Below, piece by piece: positions 1-10,399 of a DNA stretch of 64,000 nt. The notes beneath the pieces were generated by a model. That model made no database searches and was not told the origin of the DNA. It saw only the letters and a list, made by a program, of their open reading frames with translations. The first letter of the stretch is position 1. Every line of letters starts with the position of its first letter. Source of the stretch: Siphonodentalium dalli. Lineage: Eukaryota; Mollusca; Scaphopoda; Gadilida; Siphonodentaliidae. The DNA lies in NCBI GenBank assembly GCA_032622095.1, contig CP136068.1:181912796-181976795 (forward strand), written 5' to 3'. A program made the position numbers and the translations under genes.

Positions 1-328
1 GAAGTTACATGTAAGCAGGCTTGGCAAATCTTAACCTGACACAGTTACACGTGATATGGCAACGAGAGACAAGAAATGTGTACGAACATACCGGTTTAAT
101 TGAGACTGACAACGAGTGATCAAAATTATTCTAATTTGGGTGATTTGTTATCTAAATTTGATATACTTTGGGTATCTAGATTGATTTCAAAACGATATTA
201 TTGTATCGTTCCCACATTAGAATGAACAATGGGGGATGCCACAGTTTCATGTGCCCGAGAAATAGTACCACACCTGGCTGATCGGAAGCTTGGATTATGC
301 TAATGATGAACAGATAGACTGCCGTCCA
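1..328. other. No recognisable feature
   Basis: AT-rich DNA without a coding frame, repeat unit or splice-bounded exon that I can support. It adjoins the broken end of the LINE endonuclease that begins at 329. Confidence 0.5.
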
Positions 329-931
329 TTATTGCGTTACAACTAAATTGTTTGCACACCACATCGAAGACAAAACTTCTGAATTTGTTAAATGTGATGT
401 TTGAAAAATTTCACTGCAGAATTTCTCAAGTTCTCGCATTTGTCCGTTCTTCCTGTGAGCACATGAATTGAAGTCTCCCATCACAAAAACAGAACTTGTT
501 CCCGTTTCTTCTATTATAGCATCAATTTTTCCTAAACATTCTGTAAATTCGGCAAAATTACTCGATTCATCGGTTGGCATATAGACACAAAGGATAAGTG
601 TGTTTATGTCATCTGTTGCCAATTGTAACCCTATTATCCTTGGGTCGTTTTCGTAATTAATAAAGCAGACACTGTCTGCTATTTCCTTGCGCCACAAAAT
701 AGCAGTGCCACCAAATGGGCGCCCTACGCGTAGCTCCTTTTCTGTGTCAATGGCAGAAATCCCTTCAGCCAAAACATAATTATGGATGGATCTCAGCATT
801 GGTATTTCTTCTTTAAGCAACCAATGTTCCTGTAGTAGAACAATGTCGCATGTGTTACAAAGATCTTTGACGGCATCAAGTGATGATTTAACGGACTTAC
901 AGTTGAAGCTTGTTATTTTAACTTGTTCCAT
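329..931 (-). pseudogene. LINE ORF2 N-terminus: endonuclease (EEP family), truncated
   Basis: The 200-residue frame begins 12 bases after the ORF1 stop. It shows the endonuclease motifs in order: a SFNCKS start strand with the metal-site Asn, LLQEHW with the catalytic Glu, a GGTAILW block, CVYMPTD with the catalytic Tyr, and VFVMGDFNS with the Asp/Asn pair. In an intact element this domain nicks target DNA for target-primed reverse transcription. The frame ends shortly after GDFN. The SDH motif and the whole reverse transcriptase are missing, so the copy is dead. Confidence 0.85.
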
Positions 932-943
932 GTTTTGAGTGTT

Positions 944-2496
944 TTATAAATCCCAGGAATTGGAAAGTCCCTGCGTACGTCGACGTTTTGGTTCAAAGTA
1001 TTTTCTGACCAAGGCATTCCGCGGCCATTTAGACGCATCCAATAACGAATTCATAACATCTTTATCGTCAACTTCGATGCGAAACGAAGCATAACTGTCA
1101 TATCTGATCTGTAGTTTCTCACACTTCATCACTGCTGTGTTGAACTTGTTGTTGACAAATTGTGCAACGCTGCTTTCAGAAGTATCGGGAGCTAACCTTG
1201 ATATGAAGACTGACATGGGTCGGGAGTTTCTGACAGTTCTCAATTCATCATCGCTTGAGGTTCCAATAACTGGAGGTTTGCGTTTCCGTCGTCCATTGAC
1301 TCTTTGAAAGCCTGTAATGTTATACGAACCATTTTCTGCGAAGTCATTACCATCCGGAATTTTCAACAAGGCCTGTGCATATGATATGTCTTTTCTTTTC
1401 CCATCAGCATCAGCGACATCGACATACTCGGGTGGAGTCTCGAACGCGCTCGTATCACGTTCCGTATTATGCGAAGTTGTTACATCGTATGCCTGTATAG
1501 CATTGCCGTAACCAGAGGCGGACTGGGCCAAAAAACCGGCCCGGGAAATGAATATAATACCGGCCCATCTGCACCCCCCCCCCGCTTGAATCAGAATCTG
1601 AATTCCAACTGCATCCCCCTTGAATCAGAATAAGACCAAATACATGTTTTTGCATAATTCCATTTGCACCCCTTGCACCTCAGTGCTCTGGCCTAATATC
1701 CTATATATTCATAAACCATGGTTCTATATATTCCCGATATGATACCAATCAGATATTTTTACCTGAAACATTGCATAAATTCTAACATATAGCATTTATA
1801 CTCCAGACAAATTCACACGGCTACGGACAAGATACCAGGACACACCGGGCTGTCCATGGTTGTTCGGCCCGGGTTGAGAACATTTAGAAAACTATACAAG
1901 AACATCGCCAATCCTAGCATATAGACTGGCCTCAACTGAAGTGTTCCTATTGTGTTGGAAATTTCAATTGGGGGAGGGGTGCGTGAGAATTGTTTTTAGG
2001 ATTTACAGCTGGGAGTTACCGTTAAATTCGGTATTAACGGGGTCTTTACGTGGTGTTATATGATGCTGACAAGTTCATTTAATGACAAAATTACGATTAG
2101 CCAATTAGCTGGTTAAACAACACATGTGGCGGCCCACGTCGGTTTCATTTGCGGCCCAACCACATATACCCCCCCCCCCCCCCACGGCCTCCTGCCCATC
2201 GGGAATTTTCCCGGTCTCCCGATCGGCCAGTCCGCCTCTGGCCGTATCCTTTTTCCGGCAAACTTTTATTGTTTTTTGATAACTGCACTGCATCTACCTT
2301 TTCCTCTCTTTTTATCGGTCTTTTCGCTCTTCTGGCCAACTCGAGGCTGATCCTCCTTTCGTTTTTCTTTCGATCCAGTTCCGTATTTCTGTTTTATGCA
2401 TACGGAGCACAGGTACTGATCACATTGTGTGAATTTGACATATTTTGTCCCGTCGCAGCTCTCACATGCCGGCATAGTACAATCTGGCTTATACAC
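944..2496 (-). pseudogene. LINE ORF1, zinc-finger-like N-terminus plus RRM-like C-terminus, interrupted
   Basis: The N-terminal part (2496 down to ~2330) has the Cys pattern MPACESC...QCDQYLCSVC, like the PHD-like finger of some LINE ORF1 proteins. A Lys/Arg-rich stretch follows. A frameshift near 2330 moves the reading to a frame reading SLPEKGYG, where the MITE enters. Joining the flanks across the MITE (2249 to 1504) keeps the frame and continues into the 195-residue C-terminal part. That part contains an RRM-like strand (SVFISRLAPDTSESSVAQF) and ends at 944. ORF1 proteins bind the element RNA. This copy is broken by the insertion and the frameshift. Confidence 0.75.
1513..2240. mobile_element. 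hAT-type non-autonomous element (MITE) with 8-bp target duplication
   Basis: The left end CAGAGGCGGACTGG (1513-1526) is the exact reverse complement of the right end (2227-2240). Flanking 8-mers are GCCGTAAC (1505-1512) and GCCGTATC (2241-2248), a 7/8 target-site duplication. CAG-GGCGGA termini and 8-bp duplications are hallmarks of hAT transposons. The 728-bp interior has no transposase frame; it carries C-runs near 1570 and 2167. It sits inside LINE ORF1, so it arrived later. Confidence 0.85.
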
Positions 2497-2689
2497 AAAC
2501 TGCCAGACTGCTGTTCACTTCGAGGAATCGACGTTTCCGTTACTTTTTCAAGCGAAATCTTCAAACCTTCTACATCTTTCGAATGAACTGTTTCCAGTTA
2601 CATAATTCTTTAAAAGTATCTATGTGCCCACTGCCCGTTCATTAGATTATTTGACTTGCGCCTGTTATATAGCACAGAGCGGAACAATA

Positions 2690-2940
2690 ACAATGCAATC
2701 AATTTGTATTTAGTATACTTATATCAAACATGATAACGCATAATACAAAATAAAAAAAACATAATATATATTACTGTGAGATGGCATGACCAACTGGTCG
2801 TCTTCCTGTGCACTCACACAGTTAACTAACTCTATTACGACTCTGAGACCCTGCAACGACGCGTTTATTGGTTGTGTATACATATATATACTATGGACAA
2901 CAATAATTACGTGATTCACATTATGTCCATAGCGTAAATG
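2690..2940 (-). mobile_element. Degenerate LINE 3' untranslated end
   Basis: The stretch around 2770-2815 (gagatggcatgacc...ctggtcgtcttcctg) resembles the minus-strand LINE tails at 9.8-10.1 kb (ggcatggccagctaggccgtcttcctat) and 62.0-62.14 kb. I read it as a worn 3' UTR of the same LINE group. No coding sequence remains. Confidence 0.4.
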
Positions 2941-2949
2941 GCAGTATGT

Positions 2950-4570
2950 TAATTAATCATTTAGTTATGGTATAAAGCTGATTTTTTCAATTATAGAATG
3001 GTTGATGACATAGTTTGACAAACTAGGGGCTTAACACCATTGGATTGTTTTCATTAATATACGCGTAGTAAGTTCTCATCTATAAATGATATCGAAAGAG
3101 CTATTGATAATTTCTTCTGAAACGTCTCGTTTGAATTTGGAACGCGGTAATACTGATTGAAGAAATAATTCAAGTATTTTCCAGAATTTCGGGAAAATGT
3201 GGATTATTTGCGAAATAGATGAATTAACTATTTGACAAATTAATTTTGTTTAATTTTATTAAACTCTTTGCTTGGTGTATCATTTGTTTTTATTTAAGTG
3301 ACTTTTTAAATAACATTTTCAAAAAACAAAACAATGACGCTGTTATAACTCAACGGTGTACCGTGAGTCACTACACCAAATTGGTTGAAATCGTTCCATT
3401 GGTCTCTGAGGATAATCATACTCGTTTATAAATATACTTAGTATTCCAAATGGCTGCAGCTATATTTAAGATACTACCCCTATATATAATTCCTCTCTAT
3501 AATTCGATCGGTGTGCCTCGAACATAATAGTATGCATGGATAATGTGACAAATCACTGTACAATTTCCATAATGCCGGTTAATTTCTAATAACCAGCATT
3601 ATATGCGGCAAATGGTTTAAGCCGGTTTTCTTTTCACTAATCTCCTTGTTTTACTTTCTAAAAGGCATTTTGGTGAACCTGACAGTCCATTTCTCTCATT
3701 GTGTCTATGTACGTCTAGAGTGCGAGATGTAGTGTTCGCTTACCCCGGCAGTCGTGCTAGATGTTAGACGCCAACTTACGTATACTGATACACATATAAT
3801 TATACGCACGTCATTCGGTTGTAAGGCGACGATATGTTCTGATATGTGGCTTCGTTCTTACAGACCGACTTAACTTTCGAATCAGCAGATCACATCATAT
3901 ACAACATATTCCATAATATGATCATACGCAGCGTAATTAACGAACAAAAGCTAAAACAATCACATAGGGGTTTCTGCAGTAGCGTTTAAAACAACGATAG
4001 TCAAAATCGCTTGATAGATTCTCGACAAATAGATTCATATGCATAAGTCTTATGTTTGGTGGGGTACTTATAAATAGTTATATATGTTGTCGAGAGTGCA
4101 TGGAACTGAAACTAACCATTATATTACTTGACGTGCAGGAGGAGCTCCCCGCTTCAGATACTCAGGGTGTTCATTTCATAATTCATAACATGTCATCATG
4201 TCGATTTCAACGATAGTCGACGAACAACGTCATCGTATAACTTTCACCATTGACCGAATTCGCATGAAACTGAATGTATCTTCTGCTTTGTTCATAAGTA
4301 TGTGTTTTCACTCTATTCAAGAAAATATGATATATATGGATTATCAGATGCATGTAAGTAATAGTATGCAGACTTCTCATAACATTCAAATCCATATTAA
4401 TTATTATCTTATTTCGCACGGTATAGTCTCTACATAACCATGCAGTATTGACCAACTGCTGTGCATCAGTTGGAAAATAAAGCTTTGAGATACGCGTAGA
4501 TCGTGTTGAGTTGTGGTGATTTTAGTTTATTTAAACATATATTAAAACTTCCTTCCGATGACTGGATCCA
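2950..4570. other. No gene; AT-rich intergenic DNA
   Basis: Only short unsupported frames occur here. Around 3345-3430 there is a stretch resembling one near 33830-33910 (both contain a 'caccaaat-tggttga' block followed by 'ggtctgag'), which suggests an old dispersed repeat. I see no exon or RNA gene. Confidence 0.4.
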
Positions 4571-4657
4571 GTAGAGTTTTTTGTACAGACTTTTATAATG
4601 TGATTAAAACTAGACTTACATTGTAACTCGCCTGAAGTTTATACTGACTTTTATAAT

Positions 4658-5182
4658 GTGAAAATTCCTTTGATCATCTCCGATGTGAATTTCTTCGGAT
4701 CACAATCGGACACTTTAACATTATACAGTGTAGCGCATTCATCGGTGTCTTGGCTTGACCATTGCATATGCACTACAGATGAGGACTCTGCTATAAAGGA
4801 GATGGAAATTTCACACGATTACATGAGTTCGGACCATTTCCCACTCATCGTAACAGCTGAACTCTCTTCACTCTCTAGGACAACACATTCGCCTTCATCG
4901 TCTAATAAACCACGCGTAAATTGGAAATCCGCAAAACCAACCGACCTGGGAAATTATCGAAACATGTGTTATGTCGTGCTGGATAATATAGATATTTCAT
5001 CTGTTGACTCCAGGTGTAGAGTAGCTAGCACAGATAAAGAACGATTTTCGATAATTGATACTTCGTATCAATATATTATTCCTACTCTTGACAGATCGGC
5101 ACAAGCTACTATACCAAGTGGACCGACTGTAGTTTTTTGTACAGACTTTTATAATGTGATTAAAACTAGACTTACATTGTAA
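4658..5182 (+). pseudogene. LINE ORF2 fragment: endonuclease C-terminus and linker
   Basis: The frame reads SWLDHCICT and later MSSDHFPL, the SW(L/I)DH and SDH motifs that end the EEP endonuclease fold, followed by a linker towards the RT. Upstream parts of the endonuclease are absent. Its end is artificial: a ~105-bp copy of the segment at 4577-4671 is inserted at 5131-5239 and introduces the stop. Confidence 0.8.
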
Positions 5183-5240
5183 CTCGCCTGAAGTTTATAC
5201 TGACTTTTATAATGTGAAAATTCCTTTGTCGAAACATGTG
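5131..5240 (+). repeat. Direct repeat of 4577-4671 inserted in the LINE
   Basis: About 95 bases from 'ttttttgtacagac' to 'gaaaattcctttg' occur nearly identically at 4577-4671 and 5133-5227. The second copy is flanked on both sides by GTGGACCGACTGTA (5118-5131 and 5230-5243 region), so it looks like a short templated insertion with a 14-base duplication of its target. Confidence 0.75.
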
Positions 5241-5269
5241 GACCGACTGTAGGTGAACATAGACAGTTA

Positions 5270-6569
5270 ATGGGATGGAACTCCTCTCTTAAGAAACTCC
5301 ATGGAATTGCAAGGGACCGTTTCATTCTTTGGGTTAAAGTCGGGAAACCACGGCATGGTTATATTTTTGAGTCTATGTGCAGAGCTCGCAGCGATTTCAA
5401 ACATGCGTTACGTAAATGCAAATCAAACAAGGAGCAGATGCGCTGTGATCGGATTGTAGAAGAATACAACAATAAGAATTATACGCAATTTTGGAATTCA
5501 ATATCGAGGTCAAAACAGGAGAAATGTGGAAACGCTGTAACAATCGATGGGATTTCGGGACAACAAACCATCTGCGAAATGTGGAAAGAATACTTTTCGG
5601 ATATTTTGAGCGGAAAATGTGGAAATACACATGATTCCAAATCAAAGACCGAATATTGCATGGATGGGAGTGATTTAGCATTCAACAGTTCTGACATTCA
5701 ATGCGCTATACATAAACTTCATAATCGGAAGGCATGTGGTTCAGATGTTATTTCAGCGGAGCATCTGAAATTCTGTTGCAGCAAAATCAACGAATATTTG
5801 GCATATTTGTTCACACTGATGTTGAAATATGGACATCTACCGGATACTATGTTGGAAGTGACGCTCGTTCCCATCGTCAAGAACAAAACCGGTAGTTTAT
5901 CCTCCAAAGAAAATGACCGTCCAATCAGATGCTATTTATCAAAGAACACACCGGTGTATGTGTGCTTCCTTGATGCTAGTAAGGCTTTCAATAGAGTTGA
6001 CCATGACAAATAGTTCGAGGTCTTGGGGCGACGTGGTGTCAACATATATTTCATCAGACTGCTGAGAGAGTGGTTCGAACATCAAAGGTATTGTATAAGA
6101 TGGGGGTCTTCAAACTCGAAATAATTCATTCCGAGAAATGGAGTACGACGGGCAGTATGTTAAGCCCCATGCTATTCAATATTTATATTGACTTGATTAG
6201 CGAAGAGCTAAACATCATTAGCGCTGGATGTGTGATTGGAGGGAGACTTTTGAATCACCTCGCATATGCTGATGACATGTGTCTTCTCGCTCCATCCATA
6301 CACGGCTTGCGGAGGCTTATACAAGTGTGTGAGGTTGTTGCCAGGGATCTGAAGCTGGTCTATAACCCGCTAAAAACTGTTACGATGTCCTTGATACCGA
6401 AAACCCTTGATATAAATACAGTGCCCACATTGTCGTTGGGCGGTTCGTCTATACAGCAGGCTTCGTCTTGCAAGTACCTCGGTCATGTGATAACGAAAGA
6501 CCTGGACGATGAAGAGGACATCCAAAGGCAATATCGCTCTACATGTTCCCGTTCAATGGTACTATGATG
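5270..6569 (+). pseudogene. LINE reverse transcriptase, copy A, deleted and mutated
   Basis: The first part (247 codons) leads into RT; the palm motif FLDASKAFNRVDH is at about 5965-6006. Relative to copy B, 48 codons are missing in frame at 5921-5925 (the segment holding LSKILERVI and NQFGF). The deletion ends share CCAAT/CAAT. TTG has become TAG at 6011-6013. A TAA at 6122-6124 is shared with copy B, and a one-base deletion near 6147-6157 shifts frame. The catalytic YADD (6265-6276) is intact, then the thumb region reads on to 6567. Confidence 0.85.
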
Positions 6570-7725
6570 TAAGTGACGCTCGTTCCCATCGTCAAGAACA
6601 AAACTGGTAGTTTATCCTCCAAAGAAAATTAACGTCCAATAGCTTTATCTAACTTACTATCGAAAATTCTTGAACGAGTCATATTTAGCAGAATAAAGGA
6701 CAAACTAGCCAGGAATGACAATCAATTTGGCTTCAAGGATAAGCATTCAACGGATATGTGTATTTTCACACTGAAAGAAACAATCAGATGCTATTTATCA
6801 AATAACACATCGGTGTATGTGTGCTTCCTTGATGCTAATAAGGCTTTCGATAGAGTTGACCATGACAAATTGTTCGAGTTCTTGGAGCGACGTGGTGTCA
6901 ACATATATTTCATCAGACTGCTGAGAGAGTGGTTCGAACATCAACGGTATTGTGTAAGATGGGGGTCTTCAAACTCGAAATAATTCATTCCGAGAAATGG
7001 AGTACGACAGGGAGAAATGTTAAGCCCCATGCTATCCAATGTTTATATTGACATGATTAGCGAAGAGCTAAACATCACTAACGCTGGATGTGTGATTGGA
7101 GGGAGACTTTTGAATCACCTTGCATATGCTGATAACATGTGTCTTCTCGATCCATCCATACACGGCTTGCGAAGGCTTATAAAAGTGTGTGAGGTTGTTG
7201 CCAGGGATCTGAAGCTGGTCTATAACCCGCTAAAAACTGTTGCGATGTCCTTCATACCGAAAACCCTTGATATAAATACAGTGCTCACATTGTCGTTGGG
7301 CGGTTCGTCTATACAGCAGGCTTCGTCTTGCAAGTACATCGGTCATGTGATAACGAAATACCTGGACGATGAAGAGAACATCCAAAGGCAATATCGCTCT
7401 ACATGTTCCCGTTCAAATACGATTATACGAAAATTTGGCAAGTGCTCTAGTCATGTTGAGATTCTTATTTGAACGTTTTGTTGCTCCTCAGTACTGTACC
7501 CACTTGTGTGCAAGTTATAAAAAGACAACCTATAATAAGCTCATAGTGTGCTACAATAACGCCTACAGGATGCTAATTAAATACGATCGATATTGCAGCG
7601 CTAGCGGAATGTTCGCATGGTATCAGGTTGGTTCTTTGCCTGAAGTAAGGAGGAGACGATATACAGTTTCATACAGAGGGTATCCAATAGCACAAATTCT
7701 CTGGTTCAAGCAATATATGAAATGA
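6570..7725 (+). pseudogene. LINE reverse transcriptase, copy B, with YADD changed to YADN
   Basis: This copy keeps the 48 codons lost in copy A and reads (with a frame break near 6630) through NQFGFKDKHST, FLDANKAFDRVDH, NGVRQGEMLSP and on to the RT C-terminus that ends at 7725. The shared TAA is at 6981-6983. The catalytic motif is YADN (7125-7136), losing the second Asp needed for polymerisation. A further frame change occurs near 7440. The end carries the C-terminal domain and then the 3' UTR. Confidence 0.85.
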
Positions 7726-8231
7726 GCGTTGTTTCGTCGGCGAGACTAATAACACTTTGGAATCTTCTGCTGCATGTATAAGTATTCAATACTTCTAACG
7801 TCTAAAAACCTATATATGGGCAATACTGCCTGAAATAAAAGAATACAATACAATACAATACCGATATCATATGATTGTGAACATGTTGCTTCGTTGACTA
7901 CAGTGTGCATATATGATGCAAAGCATGCTCTCTGAACACCATTGCTATACAACGATACCTGTTATCAGGCACTTTACCAAAGTCAAAACGTTTTTCCATA
8001 TCGTTTTACGACAATCAGCAATCATTAATATAATTCAGGTATATTAATTTAGTGCTTCGTCGTATTGCCACATAATACTGCTGAAGTAAGTAACACGTTG
8101 CGTAATATAACGTTATTCTTTAATATCAGCATAGATAAACTGGACTTTGGGACAAAACTTTGAACGAGCAGGTTATGTGCTCTCCTTTTTCATTGCCATT
8201 GCTTGTGACATAATTAAGTTAGAATTGTTAT

Positions 8232-8504
8232 TTAACCTTCCATGACTGGAGCTTCCCTAATTGTTTTCGAAAACTTTGTGCCAATGCATTTTCTTATATA
8301 TACCAGTCTCCCATACAGAGCCTACCATACATACCAGAATACATTGGTCTAACAATATTGACCTTGACCCTGTAAGCCAGTGTATTATCTTATTATATGG
8401 TATACTCCCTGTGGGAGACTGGTATATATGAGAACATGCACATAAGATCATGACATATGATCTTCAATGCTGCACAAGCACGGCTCCAGTCATGAAAGGG
8501 TTAA
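8232..8504. mobile_element. piggyBac-like MITE flanked by TTAA
   Basis: Ends are TTAA-CCTTCCATGACTGGAGC (8232-8252) and the inverse GCTCCAGTCATGAAAGGG-TTAA (8484-8504). TTAA target duplication and CCC/TT-rich termini fit piggyBac-type elements. The interior is hairpin-like, with the 'caatgcattttcttatatat' block found in other copies at 29.3, 30.2, 34.5 and 45.7 kb. No transposase is encoded. Confidence 0.75.
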
Positions 8505-8551
8505 TGTCTGCTTTCAGGGAGCTGCTTGTTCCCAGTGTGTCACACAATCGG

Positions 8552-8675
8552 CTACAGTAACGAGATGTCAAAGATGAGAGGTTTTCCGGAATGTTCTTTT
8601 CCGTAGATGGTGAAGATGTTAGCCTTGGAGAATGGTGTGAGGTTCGTTCATCAACAGGAGTCCATCCGCGTAGAG
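8552..8675 (-). pseudogene. Dead copy of the terminal exon found at 46 kb
   Basis: On the minus strand an acceptor 'tttcattccag' is followed by an exon reading LYADGLLLMN..., matching the exons at 45973-46104 and 46589-46720. Compared with their 132 nucleotides this copy has 124. Eight bases (cagattca in the homologue) are lost between short direct repeats, so the frame breaks. After the break a shifted frame would match NIFTIYG...KPLIFDIS and stop at 8552. The 3' side runs into the MITE end at 8504. Confidence 0.6.
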
Positions 8676-8899
8676 CTGGAATGAAATGTATTATGAGTTA
8701 TTTAAGTCATATGGGATGGTCCACCATGCCAGCCGGAACTGCTGCCCAGTCTATCCAACGACGATTGGGCAAGTTTGCTACAGTTGTCGGGAAAAATTGC
8801 AACTGGCTGAATACGTACGGCCAAATTGTGGTATCAGGTCTAGATCACCATAATAATCACGTTGTTTCCAGTTCTGAACATTTTCCTGAATGTTTCTGT

Positions 8900-9096
8900 T
8901 ATAATTACGCGCAAGGATAACATAACAATCAAAATAAGATACATTGCTCACCTCATTCATTCATGATGTTTTACTATTGCCGCACAGCCAATAGTATTCA
9001 AACCCATATAAGGTAATTTCATTGAATGATTTCTCCTATTGCTGAGGGTCTTTTCAAACAAATAAACAAACTGTATTCACTAAATTAGTAACTTTT
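8900..9096. other. No feature seen
   Basis: Short AT-rich spacer between the dead exon region and the Crypton relic. Confidence 0.4.
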
Positions 9097-9665
9097 TTAG
9101 AATGTATGTGTGCCACAATTCGTTGAGTTCTCTGAGTGCTCAGTCAATTGATATCTGCACACGAACATGATTGGAGACATGAAATGGATTTCAACACTGA
9201 TTTCATTTTCTTGGTGCAAATACACTTGTGGGAAAAATTGTTTATCACAATTTCGATCTTTGGATTTCGGAGTGTAACACAACCGAACATGTTTCCCAGT
9301 TGATGTTGAGTCTGACAATTTACTGAGCTGGAATTTGTTGTCGATAACACATTGGTGGTCTGTGTTTTGGTGATGTTTTTTTTGTTTTACGTTGTCTGGA
9401 ACTGGTGGATCTTCCGCAATTTGAGAAGGTGAATCGTTGGACAAAATATCAGATATATATTTTTCCTGGTGAGTGTTCATCCTTGAATAATTATTTACGC
9501 TATTGACATTGCGATGCCGAGACACTTGAACTGTATGGTGTGATGGAATGTCAGCATCGATTAATTCCTTAATAAAACGTTTCCTTGTGCTGTGATTAGT
9601 GAGTCTTTTCTCTGCAGACAATTCACCATCAATTTGCATCTGCTGCATGCATTTCCGGAATTTCG
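9097..9665 (-). pseudogene. Crypton-type tyrosine recombinase, C-terminal half
   Basis: A 183-residue minus-strand frame contains NHSTRKRFIKELIDADIP (HxxR box), VSRHRNVNSVNNYS (second His and the nucleophile Tyr) and an EKYISDILS tail. This is the C-terminal catalytic block of Crypton DNA transposons and their domesticated relatives (the DUF3504/KIAA-type group). The enzyme would cut and rejoin DNA through a Tyr-phosphodiester. The remaining ~120 residues are a divergent tail. The upstream half lies at 10142-10375, separated by a LINE tail. Confidence 0.75.
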
Positions 9666-9807
9666 TTATACACAGGTACTGATTTGTGTATCAATATTGC
9701 CCACTCGCGACGTATGTGTTTGCATCAATCTGTTTCTGCGTATCCGATAACCTAGACATACAGAATGGCGAATCTGGCGATAGCATGATAATAGGACTTT
9801 TCTCTTT

Positions 9808-10135
9808 TGATTGATTGATTGTTTATTTTGTACAATATTTATAAACATAACGCTGACAGTGAAATATACAGAAATAAACATGATTATATTGTACAGGAGC
9901 GGCATGGCCAGCTAGGCCGTCTTCCTATCGCCCCTGTTTGGAAATGAAACTTAAATATTAAAATGACGTGAAGTATAGTAACATCTAAATACATGAAAAT
10001 ATGGAGAAAACAATATTCTTTGAATAGATTGTAAATATAAATAGGATTCCTTTCTAGTGTTGTTGTTTCATATACCTTTGCTTTCAAAACTATATTATTA
10101 ATAACATCCCCGCCCATTCTGTTTTGGTGTGGCGT
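9808..10135 (-). mobile_element. LINE 3' end inserted in the Crypton relic
   Basis: The minus strand ends in an (AATC)n tail (9808-9822) preceded by 3' UTR sequence containing gacggcctagctggccatgcc, the same tail type as at 62.0-62.14 kb. It is only ~330 bp, a typical 5'-truncated insertion, with no coding sequence. It separates the two Crypton fragments. Confidence 0.65.
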
Positions 10136-10141
10136 TCTTTC

Positions 10142-10375
10142 TCAATAAATATGAACTGTTTTCCACTTTCCAATTTGAAAGTCGCCCCACAACAAATCGT
10201 ACTGTATTAGGTCACCTGCATTTAGTAATGACTTTGGAGAGCATGAGCCCAATGCATTCTTCCCATAAAGCTGATTAATTTCTGTAGTTGCTAATTTTTC
10301 GGGCTCGAGTGGTTTGTTACCCTTCTCAATGGATTTAAAATGTTCTTGTCTTGTTTTCATAACATCCGTACTCTA
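10142..10375 (-). pseudogene. Crypton-type recombinase, N-terminal part of catalytic core
   Basis: The frame reads LATTEINQLYGKNALGS, SPKSLLNA and then DLLWGDFQIGKW. Members of the family normally have about 14 residues between SPxSLLN and the WGD block, including the catalytic-Arg motif (F)GLRGR. Here SLLNA is followed almost at once by the WGD block, so the catalytic Arg is deleted. The frame ends in unrelated sequence at 10142 where the LINE tail was inserted. Confidence 0.6.
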
Positions 10376-10399
10376 GCAAAAATGGGTATTGTACAATAC

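Larger units (their letters stand above)
329..2590 (-). mobile_element. LINE (non-LTR retrotransposon) fragment, 5' half, split by a MITE
   Basis: Read on the minus strand, this holds a Cys-rich segment, a basic linker and an RRM-like ORF1 C-terminus, a 12-base gap, then an apurinic-like endonuclease. This is the ORF1-ORF2 order of jockey/CR1-type LINEs. The element lacks everything after the first ~185 residues of the endonuclease. It is interrupted at 1513-2240 by a hAT-type MITE. The clade cannot be fixed because no reverse transcriptase is present in this copy. Confidence 0.8.
4577..7862 (+). mobile_element. LINE, 5'-truncated, with internally duplicated reverse transcriptase region
   Basis: A plus-strand jockey/CR1-type LINE starting inside the endonuclease and ending in an (AATAC)n tail (about 7838-7862), the usual short-repeat 3' tail of such elements. 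Endonuclease C-terminus, linker, RT and RT C-terminus follow in order. The RT part occurs twice head-to-tail, joined near 6560-6570. Both copies share the same in-frame TAA (6122-6124 and 6981-6983), so the duplication arose in an already dead element. Confidence 0.85.

Noticed and set aside
3246-3431. Small hydrophobic protein gene
   Set aside because: Its 3' half overlaps a dispersed-repeat word also found near 33.8 kb, and no gene context is present.
329-7725. One LINE inverted at its 5' end (twin priming): minus-strand endonuclease N-part at 329-931 and plus-strand remainder from 4577
   Set aside because: The break points fall at a similar place in the endonuclease, but where the two overlap the bases differ too much for one element, and 2 kb of other DNA lies between.
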